DNA of 64,000 nucleotides from JBDTSW01 sp963799815 (GCA_963799815.1 CAWCYG010000004.1:248001-312000); one strand, 5' to 3'; shown: positions 33,515 through 42,146, counted from the stretch's first letter. Program-made: numbers and translations. Notes: generated by a model from the letters alone, not told the origin.

Positions 33515-34959
33515 ACACGGTGAGCTTGAGCGAGCGCCTCTCCTCCTCGCCCGCTGTGGATGCCGCCCGTACGGCCCTCGGGGACGGTGCCGGCGTCTGG
33601 CTGGTTGGCGGGTCGATCCGCGATGCCGCCCTCGGGCGCGACGTCGTCGATGTCGACCTTGCGGTTGGCGAGGGTGAGGCGGACGCGGCCCGCGCAATCT
33701 CCGCTGTCGTCGAGGGTCACGCCTTCGAGCTCTCGGGGGAGTATGGGACCTGGCGGATCGTCGTGCCCGGCGAGGACTGGCACATTGATGTCACAAGGTT
33801 GCGAGCCGGGGAGATCGAAGGGGACCTGCGGCTCCGTGATTTCACTGTGAACGCGATGGCGCTGCCCCTCGACGCCCTCGACACGGAGCCCCTTGACCCG
33901 AGCGGGGGGCTCGCGGATGTCGAGTCGGGGATCCTGCGCACCGCTTCGCCGGGGGCGTTCGAGGACGACCCGCTGCGGGTTCTGCGGTGCGCGCGTCTGG
34001 TGGCGGAGCTTCGGTTCGAGGTCGACAGCGAAACGAGGGAGCTTGCGAGGAAGAGCGCGGCCCGAGCCGGGGAGCCCGCCGGCGAACGCCAGCTGGCGGA
34101 GCTGAGCCTCCTCTTCGGCGCCAATGACCTGATTCGCGGGCTCGAGGTCCTCGATGAGGTGGGGGGCACGGCCGCGCTGCTGCCGGAGGTCCACGTACTG
34201 CGGGGCGTTGAGCAGAATCCCAACCACCACCTCGATGTCCATGGGCACACGATCGAGGTGCTGCGCCATCTGCTCGAGCTCGAGGGGGACCTTGGCCATG
34301 TCGCCGGGGATCGTGCCGGCGACCTCGGAGAGCTCCTCGACGAGGACCTCGCCGACGGGTTCAGCCGGCGTGATGCGCTGCGGTTCGGAGCGCTCCTTCA
34401 CGATGTGGGAAAGCCGGGGACACGCGACGACTCTCGCGGCTACGTGACGTTCATCGGTCACGATCACACCGGAGCCCAGATAGTCGACGCGGTCTGCGCT
34501 CGCCTGAAGACCTCGCGCGCGTTGCGGGCCTACCTGCGCGGCGTCACGCTCCACCATCTGCGCCTCGGTTTCCTGGCCACCGAGCAACCGCTGGAGCCCC
34601 GCCGGATTCACGACTATCTGCTCGCGACCGCGCCGGTTTCAGCCGACGTCACCCTGCTCACCGTCGCCGATCGCCTCGCCGCGCGCGGAGAGGGACCGCT
34701 GGCATCCCCCGAGGTGATCGATTCCCATCTCGCGTTGGCGCGAGAGATGCTCGCCGCCGCGCTCGATCGTCATCGCGATGGGCCCCCTCGCTCCCCGATC
34801 CCCGGAGACGAGCTGGCCGAGCGGCTTGGCATCGAGCCGGGCCCCGAGCTGGGAGGCCTGATCGCTGAGGTCGAGGCCGGTGTCTTCGCCGGCGAGGTCG
34901 AGGGACCCGAGTCCGCGGTCGAGCTCGCCCGGGCGGCGCTCGAGCGCGGTCGCCAATAG
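33511..34959 (+). CDS. CCA-adding tRNA nucleotidyltransferase with HD domain
   Basis: Class II polymerase-beta-type nucleotidyltransferase of 482 residues. LVGGSIRDAALGRDVVDVDLAVG holds the two metal aspartates (VDVDL); RDFTVNAMALPL and DPLRVLRCARLVAEL are the neck motifs; an HD phosphohydrolase domain (HLDVHGHTIEVL, then LLHDVGKPG and a GHDHTGA segment) follows from about 245. This layout matches actinobacterial PcnA/CCA enzymes that add or repair tRNA CCA ends; a poly(A) polymerase cannot be excluded. ATG 33511 overlaps the alr stop as ATGA. Confidence 0.9.
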   Translation: MNTVSLSERLSSSPAVDAARTALGDGAGVWLVGGSIRDAALGRDVVDVDLAVGEGEADAARAISAVVEGHAFELSGEYGTWRIVVPGEDWHIDVTRLRAGEIEGDLRLRDFTVNAMALPLDALDTEPLDPSGGLADVESGILRTASPGAFEDDPLRVLRCARLVAELRFEVDSETRELARKSAARAGEPAGERQLAELSLLFGANDLIRGLEVLDEVGGTAALLPEVHVLRGVEQNPNHHLDVHGHTIEVLRHLLELEGDLGHVAGDRAGDLGELLDEDLADGFSRRDALRFGALLHDVGKPGTRDDSRGYVTFIGHDHTGAQIVDAVCARLKTSRALRAYLRGVTLHHLRLGFLATEQPLEPRRIHDYLLATAPVSADVTLLTVADRLAARGEGPLASPEVIDSHLALAREMLAAALDRHRDGPPRSPIPGDELAERLGIEPGPELGGLIAEVEAGVFAGEVEGPESAVELARAALERGRQ

Positions 34960-34962
34960 GCT
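34957..34962 (+). promoter_or_regulatory. Candidate -10 box for the HIT gene
   Basis: TAGGCT, overlapping the previous stop codon TAG and 9 bases before the HIT ATG. The spacing is slightly longer than the strict leaderless pattern. Confidence 0.35.
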
Positions 34963-34971
34963 GGCGCCCCG

Positions 34972-35388
34972 ATGACGGGCGACTGCCTCTTCTGCGGGAT
35001 CGTGGCCGGAGCCGTGCCTGGGCAGATCGTCGATTCCGACGATCGGACCGTTGCTTTCATGGACATCAACCCCGCCACGCCTGGGCACGCGCTCGTAGTG
35101 CCCCGCGAGCATTCGGTTGATCTCATGGACATCTCGGACGCGGACCTCGAGAGCACGATGGTCGCGGCCCGGCGCCTGGCGAAGCGCATGGAGGTGGTGC
35201 TCGAGCCCGACGGCTTCAACCTCCTCAACTCCTGCCGCCCGGCCGCGTGGCAGACGGTCTTTCACTTCCACCTCCACGTGATCCCGCGGTACGACGACGA
35301 CCCGCTGAAGCTTCCCTGGATCCCCCGGGGGGCCAAGCCGGAGCAGATCGCGGCGATCGCCGAGCGCCTCCGTGGAGCCGAGGCGTGA
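34972..35388 (+). CDS. HIT family nucleotide hydrolase
   Basis: Histidine-triad protein of 138 residues. CLFCGIVAG near the N terminus is a zinc pair often found in this family, PATPGHALVVPREH gives the second conserved block and HFHLHVIPR (about 98-106) is the catalytic triad. Members hydrolyse AMP-linked or dinucleoside polyphosphate substrates; the exact one is unknown. Its TGA overlaps the GTG of a truncated enoyl-CoA hydratase gene. Confidence 0.92.
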   Translation: MTGDCLFCGIVAGAVPGQIVDSDDRTVAFMDINPATPGHALVVPREHSVDLMDISDADLESTMVAARRLAKRMEVVLEPDGFNLLNSCRPAAWQTVFHFHLHVIPRYDDDPLKLPWIPRGAKPEQIAAIAERLRGAEA

Positions 35389-35519
35389 GCGACGGGCCGA
35401 CCATCCGCCTCGAGCGCGACGGTGCCGTCGCCTCGATCATCCTCTCCAATTCGCCGCTCAACCTGTTCACCGGCTCCAGCTGGGATGAGCCGCTCGACCG
35501 CGTTCGTCAGGGAAGGTAG
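35385..35519 (+). pseudogene. Remnant of an enoyl-CoA hydratase gene
   Basis: GTG 35385 overlaps the HIT stop as GTGA and reads 44 codons: PTIRLERDGAVASIILSNSP then LNLFTGSSWDE, the first strands of the crotonase fold, after which the frame gives PLDRVRQGR and stops. A complete crotonase needs about 250 residues, so the middle, with the oxyanion hole and both catalytic glutamates, is gone. The last codons could be the original C terminus joined after an internal deletion. The intact start overlap shows that this was once a normal coupled gene. infA begins 31 bases later. Confidence 0.65.
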
Positions 35520-35550
35520 CCCAGCCAGGCGCTACGCTCTTGCGCGCAGA

Positions 35551-35772
35551 ATGGGCACCAAGGAAGAGAAGATCGAGATGGAGGGCGAGGTCACCGAGGC
35601 CCTGCCCAACACGATGTTCAAGGTGAAGCTCGACAACGACCACGAGGTCCTCGGGCACATCTCCGGCAAGATGCGGCGCCACTACATCCGCATCCTCCCG
35701 GGGGACCGGGTGAAGATCGAGCTCTCGCCCTACGACCTCGACCGGGGTCGGATCACCTACCGGTACAAGTAG
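35551..35772 (+). CDS. infA: Translation initiation factor IF-1
   Basis: S1/OB-fold factor binding the 30S A site. The 73-residue protein contains the family core EGEVTEALPNTMFKV, then GHISGKMRRHYIRILPGD and VKIELSPYDLDRGRITYRYK, so length and sequence are standard. ATG 35551 starts at MGTKEEKIEM; the frame upstream is open but belongs to the crotonase remnant. A TACGCT box 12 bases before the ATG is a possible -10. The location away from the usual rpmJ-rpsM cluster is notable: none of those neighbours is here. Confidence 0.97.
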   Translation: MGTKEEKIEMEGEVTEALPNTMFKVKLDNDHEVLGHISGKMRRHYIRILPGDRVKIELSPYDLDRGRITYRYK

Positions 35773-35778
35773 ATCCCC

Positions 35779-36327
35779 CTACCAGGGGGGCTCCTGGGCC
35801 ACGTCGGCAAGCCGTGGAGCCCCTCGGTCGCGGTCGGATAGCTGTGGGTCCTCAATCGGCCAGTCGATACCGATCTCGGGGTCGTCCCAAGCGATCCCCG
35901 CCTCCGTGGCGGGGTCGAAGTAGCTCGTGAGCTTGTAGGCGACGTCGGCGTCGTCGCTCAGCACGCAGAAGCCGTGGCCGAACCCGACGGGCACGAAGAG
36001 CTGGCGATGGTTCGAGTCGCTGAGCTCGAACCCCTGCCATCGCTTGTAGGTCGGCGAGTCGCTTCGGAGGTCAACGGCGACGTCCCAGATGGCGCCGCGA
36101 ACGCAGCGCACGAGCTTGGCCTGGCCGGGGCTGGTCTGGAAGTGGATCCCACGCAGGATGCCGCCGCTGGAGCGTGAGTGGTTCTCCTGGACGAAAGTCG
36201 CAGCGACGCCCAATTCCCGCCAGGCGTCGTCGCGAAAGCTCTCGAGCAGGAAACCTCGCTCATCGCCATGCGCCTCGACCTCGACCAGCACGAGGCCGTC
36301 GATCTCCGTCTCAACCCGCCGCGCCAC
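35779..36327 (-). CDS. rfbC: dTDP-4-dehydrorhamnose 3,5-epimerase
   Basis: Cupin-fold epimerase of dTDP-rhamnose synthesis, 182 residues. Family marks: DERGFLLESFRDD, QENHSRSSGGILRGIHFQ with the catalytic His, RCVRGAIWDVAVDLR, the FVPVGFGHGFCVLSD segment, and YKLTSYFDPATEAGIAWDD. GTG 36327 is chosen: a TAGTTT box lies 7 bases upstream and the protein then begins just before the first strand (RRVETEIDGL); longer frames add unrelated Arg/Pro sequence. No other rhamnose genes are nearby. The gene is convergent with infA. Confidence 0.94.
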   Translation of the reverse strand: MARRVETEIDGLVLVEVEAHGDERGFLLESFRDDAWRELGVAATFVQENHSRSSGGILRGIHFQTSPGQAKLVRCVRGAIWDVAVDLRSDSPTYKRWQGFELSDSNHRQLFVPVGFGHGFCVLSDDADVAYKLTSYFDPATEAGIAWDDPEIGIDWPIEDPQLSDRDRGAPRLADVAQEPPW

Positions 36328-36334
36328 GCCCAAG

Positions 36335-36340
36335 AAACTA
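36335..36340 (-). promoter_or_regulatory. Leaderless -10 box for rfbC
   Basis: TAGTTT on the minus strand, 7 bases before the GTG. It helps to choose this start over the much longer open frame. Confidence 0.5.
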
Positions 36341-36368
36341 GACGGTCTGGGGACACTCCCGGCCGCTC

Positions 36369-37175
36369 TCAGTACGAGATGCGGCGCATGCCCCTCAATG
36401 CCAGCGCGGCCAGCACCGCCAGCAGGGCGCCGATGGCCACGAGTCCCGGCCACGTCTCGCTCCAGGTGAGCGAGCCGGTGACGAAGCCCTGGCGTGCCGC
36501 CTCGATCACGTGTGTCATCGGGTTGACTGCCGCCACGTCGGCGAGCCATGGCTGCAGGAGCTCGGCCGGCGCGTAGGCGGTCGTGAAGAGGATCAGCACG
36601 AACATTCCTGCCTGCATGAGGGGCGCGGCCGACTGCGTTCGAAACCGAAGTGCGAGTGTCACTCCCCAGCATGCCGCCACCGTGCCCATCGCCATCACCA
36701 GGACCAGGGCCAGGAGCAACCCGTCGACTCCTGGCCAGCCGATCCCCAGGATGAATCCCACCGTGAGCAGCACGGTCGCCGGAATCAACGCCCGGAAGCT
36801 CGCCGACAGGACCATCCCGGCGAGGAGCACGGGGCGAGGCGCGGGGGAGGCCAGCAGGCGGTCGAACCACCCCTGCTCGATGTCGCGCGCCAGGTTCACC
36901 CCCGTGGCCGCCCCGGTGAAGCCCGCCCCCTGCATCAGGCTCACCGGAATGATGAAGCTCTGGTAGGTGTCCGTCGAGAATCCCGGCAGCAGCGTGAGGC
37001 TGCCGAACACGGCCGTCAACCCGAGGAAGAAGATCGTCGGCGCCAGCACCCCCGGGATCGCCGCCCCCGGCACTCGCAGGATCTCGTTCGCAGCACGCCG
37101 AATCAGCGCGCGCACCATCTCCACGTCCGCGCCGGTGTCAAAGCGCCGTTCGAGCCGCGGCGTGGACGCCTCCAT
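36369..37175 (-). CDS. ABC-2 type transporter permease, second copy
   Basis: Integral membrane protein of 268 residues with about six hydrophobic segments and the ABC-2/DrrB-type features: a cytosolic start (RAANEILRVPG), IPVSLMQGAGFTGAATG, and the EQGWFDRLLASPAPR loop before the third helix. It is third in a gene set with another permease and an ATPase, and the two permeases resemble each other in the same loop, so they probably form a heterodimeric exporter. Substrate unknown; relatives export antibiotics, lipids or polysaccharides. Start ATG shares its first base with the preceding gene's last. Confidence 0.9.
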   Translation of the reverse strand: MEASTPRLERRFDTGADVEMVRALIRRAANEILRVPGAAIPGVLAPTIFFLGLTAVFGSLTLLPGFSTDTYQSFIIPVSLMQGAGFTGAATGVNLARDIEQGWFDRLLASPAPRPVLLAGMVLSASFRALIPATVLLTVGFILGIGWPGVDGLLLALVLVMAMGTVAACWGVTLALRFRTQSAAPLMQAGMFVLILFTTAYAPAELLQPWLADVAAVNPMTHVIEAARQGFVTGSLTWSETWPGLVAIGALLAVLAALALRGMRRISY

Positions 37176-37966
37176 CAGCCACCCACCCGCAGACGGCGTC
37201 GGAGCGCCAGGTTGGAGAGCCCCAGGGAAAGCGCCGCGATCGCGGCGATCGATCCCGCCGCCTTCCAGAACACGTCGGCGCTCACCGTCGCGATCACCAG
37301 CTCACGAACCCCCTCGACGATGAACGAGAGCGGGTTGTACTCCGCCACGCTCGCTGCCGGCTCGAGCATCAGATTCGCCGGGAAAAACGCTGACGACAAG
37401 AACAGGACCACGAACACCAGCGGAAACAAGCCCTGCACAATCGAGGCGCTGCCCGTGCGCAGCGCGATCGCTGCTCCAATCCCCCCAAACGCCACCGACG
37501 TCAGGCTCACCAGCGCCACTACGCCGATCGCACCCAGCACCCCCTCGGAGATCGACGCTCCGAAAATGAGCCCTATGGCGAGAAACCAAACCGCCGCCAC
37601 CGCCCCCAGCGCAGCCGTACCAGCCAGGCGCCCGAGCACCATCGCGAACCGCGAGATCGGCGCCGCCAGCAACCGGTCCGTGAACCCCATCTCGATGTCC
37701 ACCGCGAGGGCGATGCCCCCTGAGTTGCCGGCCAGGAGCGTCGACTGGATCATCGCCCCGGCGAGCATGAAGTCGAGGAAACCCTCCACCTGCGGGAAGC
37801 CGGGAAGGTCGACCGCGCGTCCCGCCCCGCCCGTCTGAATCGCGAGCAGCAGCGTCGGGAAGATGATGATGGGCGCCATCAGCTGCGGCCGCCGGAAGGT
37901 CTGGCGCACCGAGCGGCGCCCGAGCGCCGCGACCACGCGCGCGTTGGCGGCCAGGCGGTCGATCAC
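37175..37966 (-). CDS. ABC-2 type transporter permease, first copy
   Basis: Membrane protein of 263 residues, DrrB-like: QTFRRPQLMAPIIIFP leads to the first helix, AGAMIQSTLLAGNSGG and EMGFTDRLLAAPISR are the family loops, and four more hydrophobic segments follow. The start overlaps the ATPase gene by four bases. It partners the ATPase and the second permease. The two permeases are clearly related, pointing to an old duplication. Confidence 0.9.
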   Translation of the reverse strand: MIDRLAANARVVAALGRRSVRQTFRRPQLMAPIIIFPTLLLAIQTGGAGRAVDLPGFPQVEGFLDFMLAGAMIQSTLLAGNSGGIALAVDIEMGFTDRLLAAPISRFAMVLGRLAGTAALGAVAAVWFLAIGLIFGASISEGVLGAIGVVALVSLTSVAFGGIGAAIALRTGSASIVQGLFPLVFVVLFLSSAFFPANLMLEPAASVAEYNPLSFIVEGVRELVIATVSADVFWKAAGSIAAIAALSLGLSNLALRRRLRVGG

Positions 37967-38985
37967 GGTGTGTGCGTGCGGGGTTCGGCGGCGCTCGCGG
38001 CCGGGTCGACGGCGTCCACCTGCTCGCCGTCGACCTCCTCCTCGCCCTCGTCGTCGCCCTCGAGGTGGTAGCCCGTCTTCGCCACGAAGACGTCGTCGAG
38101 CGTGGGCTGCACGAGGTCGAGCGACTCGACCAGGATCCCCGCCTCGTCGAGCGCCCGAACGACCTGAGCAACGTCGCCCGCACCGCCCTCGAGCTCCACG
38201 AGCACCTTCCCCTCCTTCTGCGGCATCGGCTTGCCGAAGGCGCTGCAGACCTCGTTCGCGTGAGAAGCGGCCCCATCGACCAGCCCGATCTCCAGGTGTG
38301 GGCGGCCGACCTCGGCCTTGAGCGACCCCGGCGTGCCCTCCGCGACGATGTGCCCTGCATCGATGATCCCCACCCGGTCCGCCAGCTGATCGGCCTCCTC
38401 CAGGTACTGCGTCGTCAAGAACACGGTGGTCCCCTCGGCGTTCAGCTTCGAGACCTCCTCCCAGATCGCCTTTCGCGAAACAGGGTCGAGGCCCGTCGTC
38501 GGCTCGTCGAGGAAGAGCACCTCGGGCTCGTGCACGAGGGCGGAGGCAAGATCCAACCGCCGGCGCATTCCTCCTGAGTAAGTGCCAACGCGGCGATCCG
38601 CCGCCCGCTCGAGGCCGACACGATCCAGCAGGGCCTCGGCGCGCGCCTCTCCCTCGCGGCGGGGGAGGCCATGGAGCGTTGCCTGCAGGCGAATCAGCTC
38701 GCGACCCGTCATCAGGGGATCAAGCGCCGCTTCCTGGAGGGCTACGCCAATCGAGCGCCGCACCTCAGCCGCCTCCGTGACCACGTCGTGCCCCGCGACC
38801 CTGGCGCTTCCCCCGGTGGGAGCGAGCAGCGTGACGAGCACTCGAACGGTCGTCGTCTTACCCGCCCCGTTGGGTCCGAGGAACGCGTAGATCTCGCCGG
38901 CAGCGACCTCGATATCGACCCCGTCGACCGCCCGGACCTCCTCTCCGAAGGTTCGCTCGAGCGCATGGACCTCGATCGCCGCCAC
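37963..38985 (-). CDS. ABC transporter ATP-binding protein (DrrA-like)
   Basis: Cytosolic ATPase of 340 residues driving the two permeases that follow. Walker A GPNGAGKTTT (about 38-47), Q-loop region VALQEAALDP, signature YSGGMRRRLDLA, Walker B LFLDEPTTGLD and the switch His position in LTTQYLEEAD, where Gln replaces the usual His (TTHYLEEAD in many relatives; TTQY is common in the DrrA group). The C terminus (about 220-340) is a DrrA-type extension ending in an acidic stretch. GTG start supported by TAGATT six bases upstream. Confidence 0.93.
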   Translation of the reverse strand: MAAIEVHALERTFGEEVRAVDGVDIEVAAGEIYAFLGPNGAGKTTTVRVLVTLLAPTGGSARVAGHDVVTEAAEVRRSIGVALQEAALDPLMTGRELIRLQATLHGLPRREGEARAEALLDRVGLERAADRRVGTYSGGMRRRLDLASALVHEPEVLFLDEPTTGLDPVSRKAIWEEVSKLNAEGTTVFLTTQYLEEADQLADRVGIIDAGHIVAEGTPGSLKAEVGRPHLEIGLVDGAASHANEVCSAFGKPMPQKEGKVLVELEGGAGDVAQVVRALDEAGILVESLDLVQPTLDDVFVAKTGYHLEGDDEGEEEVDGEQVDAVDPAASAAEPRTHTP

Positions 38986-38991
38986 GCACCC

Positions 38992-38997
38992 AATCTA
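38992..38997 (-). promoter_or_regulatory. Leaderless -10 box for the ABC exporter genes
   Basis: TAGATT on the minus strand, exactly 6 bases before the GTG of the ATPase gene. The rest of 38998-39114 shows no further clear signal. Confidence 0.55.
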
Positions 38998-39114
38998 CTC
39001 ACGCGGCTGCACGATCCACCCCTGAACGCCCAGGGACGCGACGCTCTGCACTGGAGCTTCTAAGCTATTGCCGTCGGATCGCAACGCACGAGCACCGATC
39101 CCGGCGAAAGCCTT

Positions 39115-39858
39115 ATGGCTGCGAGCGAGACACAGGCAGGGTCGACGCGGAGCCGGCTGATGGTGGCCGCGGCGTTCGCCTGCCTTATCGGCATCCTCGT
39201 GGCGATCGCACAGGCGACACCCGCCGACGGCGCCAACGCCAGGGAGATCGGGAAAACTCGGAAGGCGCCGGGACCCAGTTGCCCAACACCTTCGGGGAAT
39301 CCACCGGCGCGCAAGCAGTGCCAGGTCATCGCGAGCGTCACGTCCTTCCAGAAGAAGGCGGACGGCAAGCAGGGCCTGATGCGAGTTCCGGCTCATGGAC
39401 ACATCGTGGGCTGGGCGGTCGACCTTTCCCGGCCAAGCAAGGGCGAGAAGGAATCCTTCATCGACCGATACAACTTCGGCGAGCCCTCCGCGCGGATCTC
39501 GATGCTGACGCGCGCGAACGACAAGAACAAGTACCGGCTCCGGGCCCAAACTCCGAAGGTCAGGCTCAAAGGCATGTACGGCCAACTGCAGTACCTCACC
39601 CTGCGGAACCCGATCGAGGTTCAGGAGGGATGGATCACCGGGCTCACGACCGATAACTGGGCGCCGAACTTCGCTCACGACCTCCGGGCTGAGTCAAAAC
39701 AGAACGTCTGGAAGGCGAGCAGGACGCGGAAGCGCTGCGCGGGGCTGAACGATCTCCTGCGCAGCAAGCCTCACAAGGATCCGGGTTCCACACGCGCCTA
39801 CGGTTGCGAGTACAAGGACAGCCGCGTCCTCTACTGGGCCTACTTCCGAGCGTCCTAG
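39115..39858 (+). CDS. Secreted protein of unknown function
   Basis: Unrecognised 247-residue protein. A signal peptide (SRLMVAAAFACLIGILVAIAQ, cleavage near ADGANA) is followed by a basic domain without known motifs. Visible pieces: PGPSCPTPSGNPPARKQCQV, a VGWAVDLSRPSKGE stretch, RISMLTRAND, and a C-terminal part with CAGLNDLL, YGCEYKDSRVLYWAYF. Four cysteines in the mature part could make two disulfides. Base use matches the neighbours, so it is a resident gene. It stands alone on the plus strand and is convergent with a Ser/Thr-rich lipoprotein gene. Confidence 0.7.
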   Translation: MAASETQAGSTRSRLMVAAAFACLIGILVAIAQATPADGANAREIGKTRKAPGPSCPTPSGNPPARKQCQVIASVTSFQKKADGKQGLMRVPAHGHIVGWAVDLSRPSKGEKESFIDRYNFGEPSARISMLTRANDKNKYRLRAQTPKVRLKGMYGQLQYLTLRNPIEVQEGWITGLTTDNWAPNFAHDLRAESKQNVWKASRTRKRCAGLNDLLRSKPHKDPGSTRAYGCEYKDSRVLYWAYFRAS

Positions 39859-39871
39859 TACAGACGTTGCA

Positions 39872-40264
39872 TCAACCGCAGGAGCCGGGGTTCTCCTCGC
39901 ACTGCTGCTCGAAGTCCTCGGCCGGGCTGCCCTCGGGCGGGGGCTTGTCGTTGTCCTCGCTATCGGGCTTGTCGGGGTCGTAACTTCCGGACCCCGAGTT
40001 GGAGGGGGTGCCGCCCGACCCGCTTCCGCTCGAATCGTCGGTAGTCGTCGTCGCGGAGCCTGTGGTGGTCGACGTAGTCGAGGTGCTCGAGGAGGTGGTG
40101 CTTGTGCTCTCGGACGACGTCGAGGTGGCAGGGGCCTCATCGTCGTCATCCCCACAACCGGCGACGAGGCCGCCCGCCCCGAGTACGCCGGCGACAGCGG
40201 CCCCCGCCAGAAGGGTGGCGATGCGCCGGCGGCTCGCCGCCGCCGGTGTCTGCCGGATGGACAT
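39872..40264 (-). CDS. Ser/Thr-rich lipoprotein
   Basis: Predicted lipoprotein of 130 residues: basic start, hydrophobic segment and lipobox LVAGC near residue 37, then about 45 residues built nearly only of Ser and Thr with a few Glu and Gly, and an acidic Pro/Asp-rich end with two cysteines (QQCEENPGSCG). The low-complexity part may be a wall-spanning or glycosylated stalk. ATG 40264 is the natural start before the signal peptide. It follows a zinc-ribbon gene by two bases, so they are co-transcribed. No function can be named. Confidence 0.72.
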   Translation of the reverse strand: MSIRQTPAAASRRRIATLLAGAAVAGVLGAGGLVAGCGDDDDEAPATSTSSESTSTTSSSTSTTSTTTGSATTTTDDSSGSGSGGTPSNSGSGSYDPDKPDSEDNDKPPPEGSPAEDFEQQCEENPGSCG

Positions 40265-40266
40265 GT

Positions 40267-40545
40267 TCAGCTCGCTCCGCCGAGCGGCGGCTGGCGCAGC
40301 CCGCAGTACGGGCAGTCGCTCACGTCGAGGCCGATGAGCTGGTCGCAGCGCGGGCACGCGCGCAGGTTCTCGGGCACGCGCAGCAGCGATGAGTCGGAAG
40401 GAGCCAACGGCAGGGTGCGAGTGACGGGCTCCATCTCCTCACCGGTCTCGCGGTCGACGTAGACGCCGTCCTCCCTGATCGGCGCCAGTGCCTCCCGGCC
40501 CGAGGCGGGTGCCCTGAGGCGATAGGTCTGCTGCGAGTTGCTCAT
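40267..40545 (-). CDS. Small zinc-ribbon protein
   Basis: Cytosolic protein of 92 residues. The C-terminal third has two CxxC knuckles, CPRCDQLIGLDVSDCPYCG, which should bind one zinc. The N-terminal part (ETGEEMEPVTRTL) is not recognised. TAAAGT lies 9 bases before the ATG as a possible -10. Co-transcribed with the lipoprotein gene that follows. Confidence 0.72.
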   Translation of the reverse strand: MSNSQQTYRLRAPASGREALAPIREDGVYVDRETGEEMEPVTRTLPLAPSDSSLLRVPENLRACPRCDQLIGLDVSDCPYCGLRQPPLGGAS

Positions 40546-40586
40546 GCGGCTCTCACTTTATCCGCCGCCGTAGGCTGCCGACGCTG

Positions 40587-42146
40587 ATGCGCGTTCTCAT
40601 CTTCCACGGCTACCTGCTCCGCGGTACGGGCTCGAACGTCTACAACGCCAGCCTCGCCCAGGCGCTCGGGCGGCTGGGGCACGAGGTCCATCTGCTCTGT
40701 CAGGACCGGCGGGTGGCGGAGCTCGACTGGGTGAGATCGGTCGGAGGCGAAGGCGAGCCCGGCACGGTGACCGTCCACCACCCCGACATCGGCCGCGTGC
40801 TCCCCGTCTATGTCGCCGACGCCTACGAGGGCTTCGACGCAAAGACGTTCGCCGAGCTGAGCGACTCCGAGCTCGATCGCTACCTCGAGGCCAACGTGTC
40901 AGCGGTTCGCAGCGTGATCGAGGGCGCTGGGCTTCCCGACGCAGCCCTCGCCAACCACCTGGTGATGGGGCCGGCCATCCTCGCCCGGGCCGGGCTCGGC
41001 ACGGCGAGCGGCGGGCCCGGTTTCGCCACCGTCATCCACGGCTCGGCGCTCGAGTACACGGTGAAGCCCGACATGGAGCGCTTCGGCCCCTACGCGCGAG
41101 AGGGCCTCGACGCCGCCTCGGGCATCCTCGCAGGATCGCGGCACACGGCCGAGTCGCTGTGGGAGGCGATGGACGATCCTGGCCTACCCGCCCGCACCCG
41201 TCTCGGCCCCCCGGGCGTGGACACAGACCTCTTCTCACTTCTCCCGAAAGCTGACGCGGTGGCGAGCGCCAAGGCCCTGGCCGCGGACCTCGAACGCGAA
41301 TCCCAAACGCATCACCCGGGGCGTCAGCACGCGCGGCCTGCAACGTCATGGGGGCGAGATCCGGCAACCGCCTCAGACGCTGTCGAATGGTTCGCCACCG
41401 GCGATGGCCCCAAAGTCATCTTCGTCGGCAAGCTGATCGTCTCCAAGGGCGTCGACCTCCTCTTGGCCGCATGGCCGCGGGTCCATTCTGCCCGCCCCGA
41501 TGCCCGCCTGCTGGTGGTGGGCTTCGGCTCCTACCGCGAGATGCTCCAGCGTCTGTGGATGGCGCTCACGGTGGGCGAGATGACCAGCGCCCGCGAGATC
41601 GCCCGGCGCGGGCGCGGCCTCGAGGGTGGACCGGAGGGCGAGCTCACCATGCTGGCGCAGCACCTCGACCGCATGGACAAGGCCGATCTCGACGCGGCCG
41701 CGGCGGCCACCGGGTCCGTTCGCTTCGCGGGCCGGCTCGAGCACGATGAGGTGGGACAGCTCATGCCCGCGGCCGACGCGCTCGTCTTCCCTTCAACCTT
41801 CCCGGAGGCGTTCGGAATGGTCGCTGCGGAGGCGGCCGCAGCCGGCGTGCTGCCGGTCGGTGCCGCCCACTCCGGCATCGCAGAGGTTGGCCGCGAGTTG
41901 GCGGCCTCACTCGATTCCGAGGTCGCCCCCCTCGTCACCTTCGAGCTGGGCGACGCGGCGATCGACGCGATCGCCGAGCGGCTCAACGCTTGGCTTGCCT
42001 TGGACGAGGCGACTCGAGCGAACGCTCGAGCCGCGTTGCGTGCAACGGTCACCCGTCTGTGGAGCTGGGAGCGGGTCGCCGATGGGGTCGTCTCGGCCTC
42101 GGCCGGCCGCCTCGACGAGCTGCCGCGCGTGCCCGGGGACACCTAG
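40587..42146 (+). CDS. Glycosyltransferase, GT4 family
   Basis: GT-B fold transferase of 519 residues. The N domain starts RVLIFHGYLLRGTGSNVYNA, with the Gly-rich acceptor loop; the C domain has KVIFVGKLIVSKGVDLLLAA, VRFAGRLEHDEVGQLM and the donor-site FPEAFGMVAAEAAAAG with the ExxxxxxE-type glutamates. Cytosolic or membrane-associated, using an NDP-sugar for glycolipid or polysaccharide synthesis; substrate unknown. An inserted stretch rich in Arg/His (about 235-265) separates the domains. TAGGCT lies 10 bases before the ATG. Confidence 0.9.
   Translation: MRVLIFHGYLLRGTGSNVYNASLAQALGRLGHEVHLLCQDRRVAELDWVRSVGGEGEPGTVTVHHPDIGRVLPVYVADAYEGFDAKTFAELSDSELDRYLEANVSAVRSVIEGAGLPDAALANHLVMGPAILARAGLGTASGGPGFATVIHGSALEYTVKPDMERFGPYAREGLDAASGILAGSRHTAESLWEAMDDPGLPARTRLGPPGVDTDLFSLLPKADAVASAKALAADLERESQTHHPGRQHARPATSWGRDPATASDAVEWFATGDGPKVIFVGKLIVSKGVDLLLAAWPRVHSARPDARLLVVGFGSYREMLQRLWMALTVGEMTSAREIARRGRGLEGGPEGELTMLAQHLDRMDKADLDAAAAATGSVRFAGRLEHDEVGQLMPAADALVFPSTFPEAFGMVAAEAAAAGVLPVGAAHSGIAEVGRELAASLDSEVAPLVTFELGDAAIDAIAERLNAWLALDEATRANARAALRATVTRLWSWERVADGVVSASAGRLDELPRVPGDT

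Noticed and set aside
31940..33697. 585-codon open frame on the minus strand opposite nnr, alr and the CCA enzyme
   Set aside because: Antisense to three certain genes, no recognisable fold, composition typical of a shadow frame.
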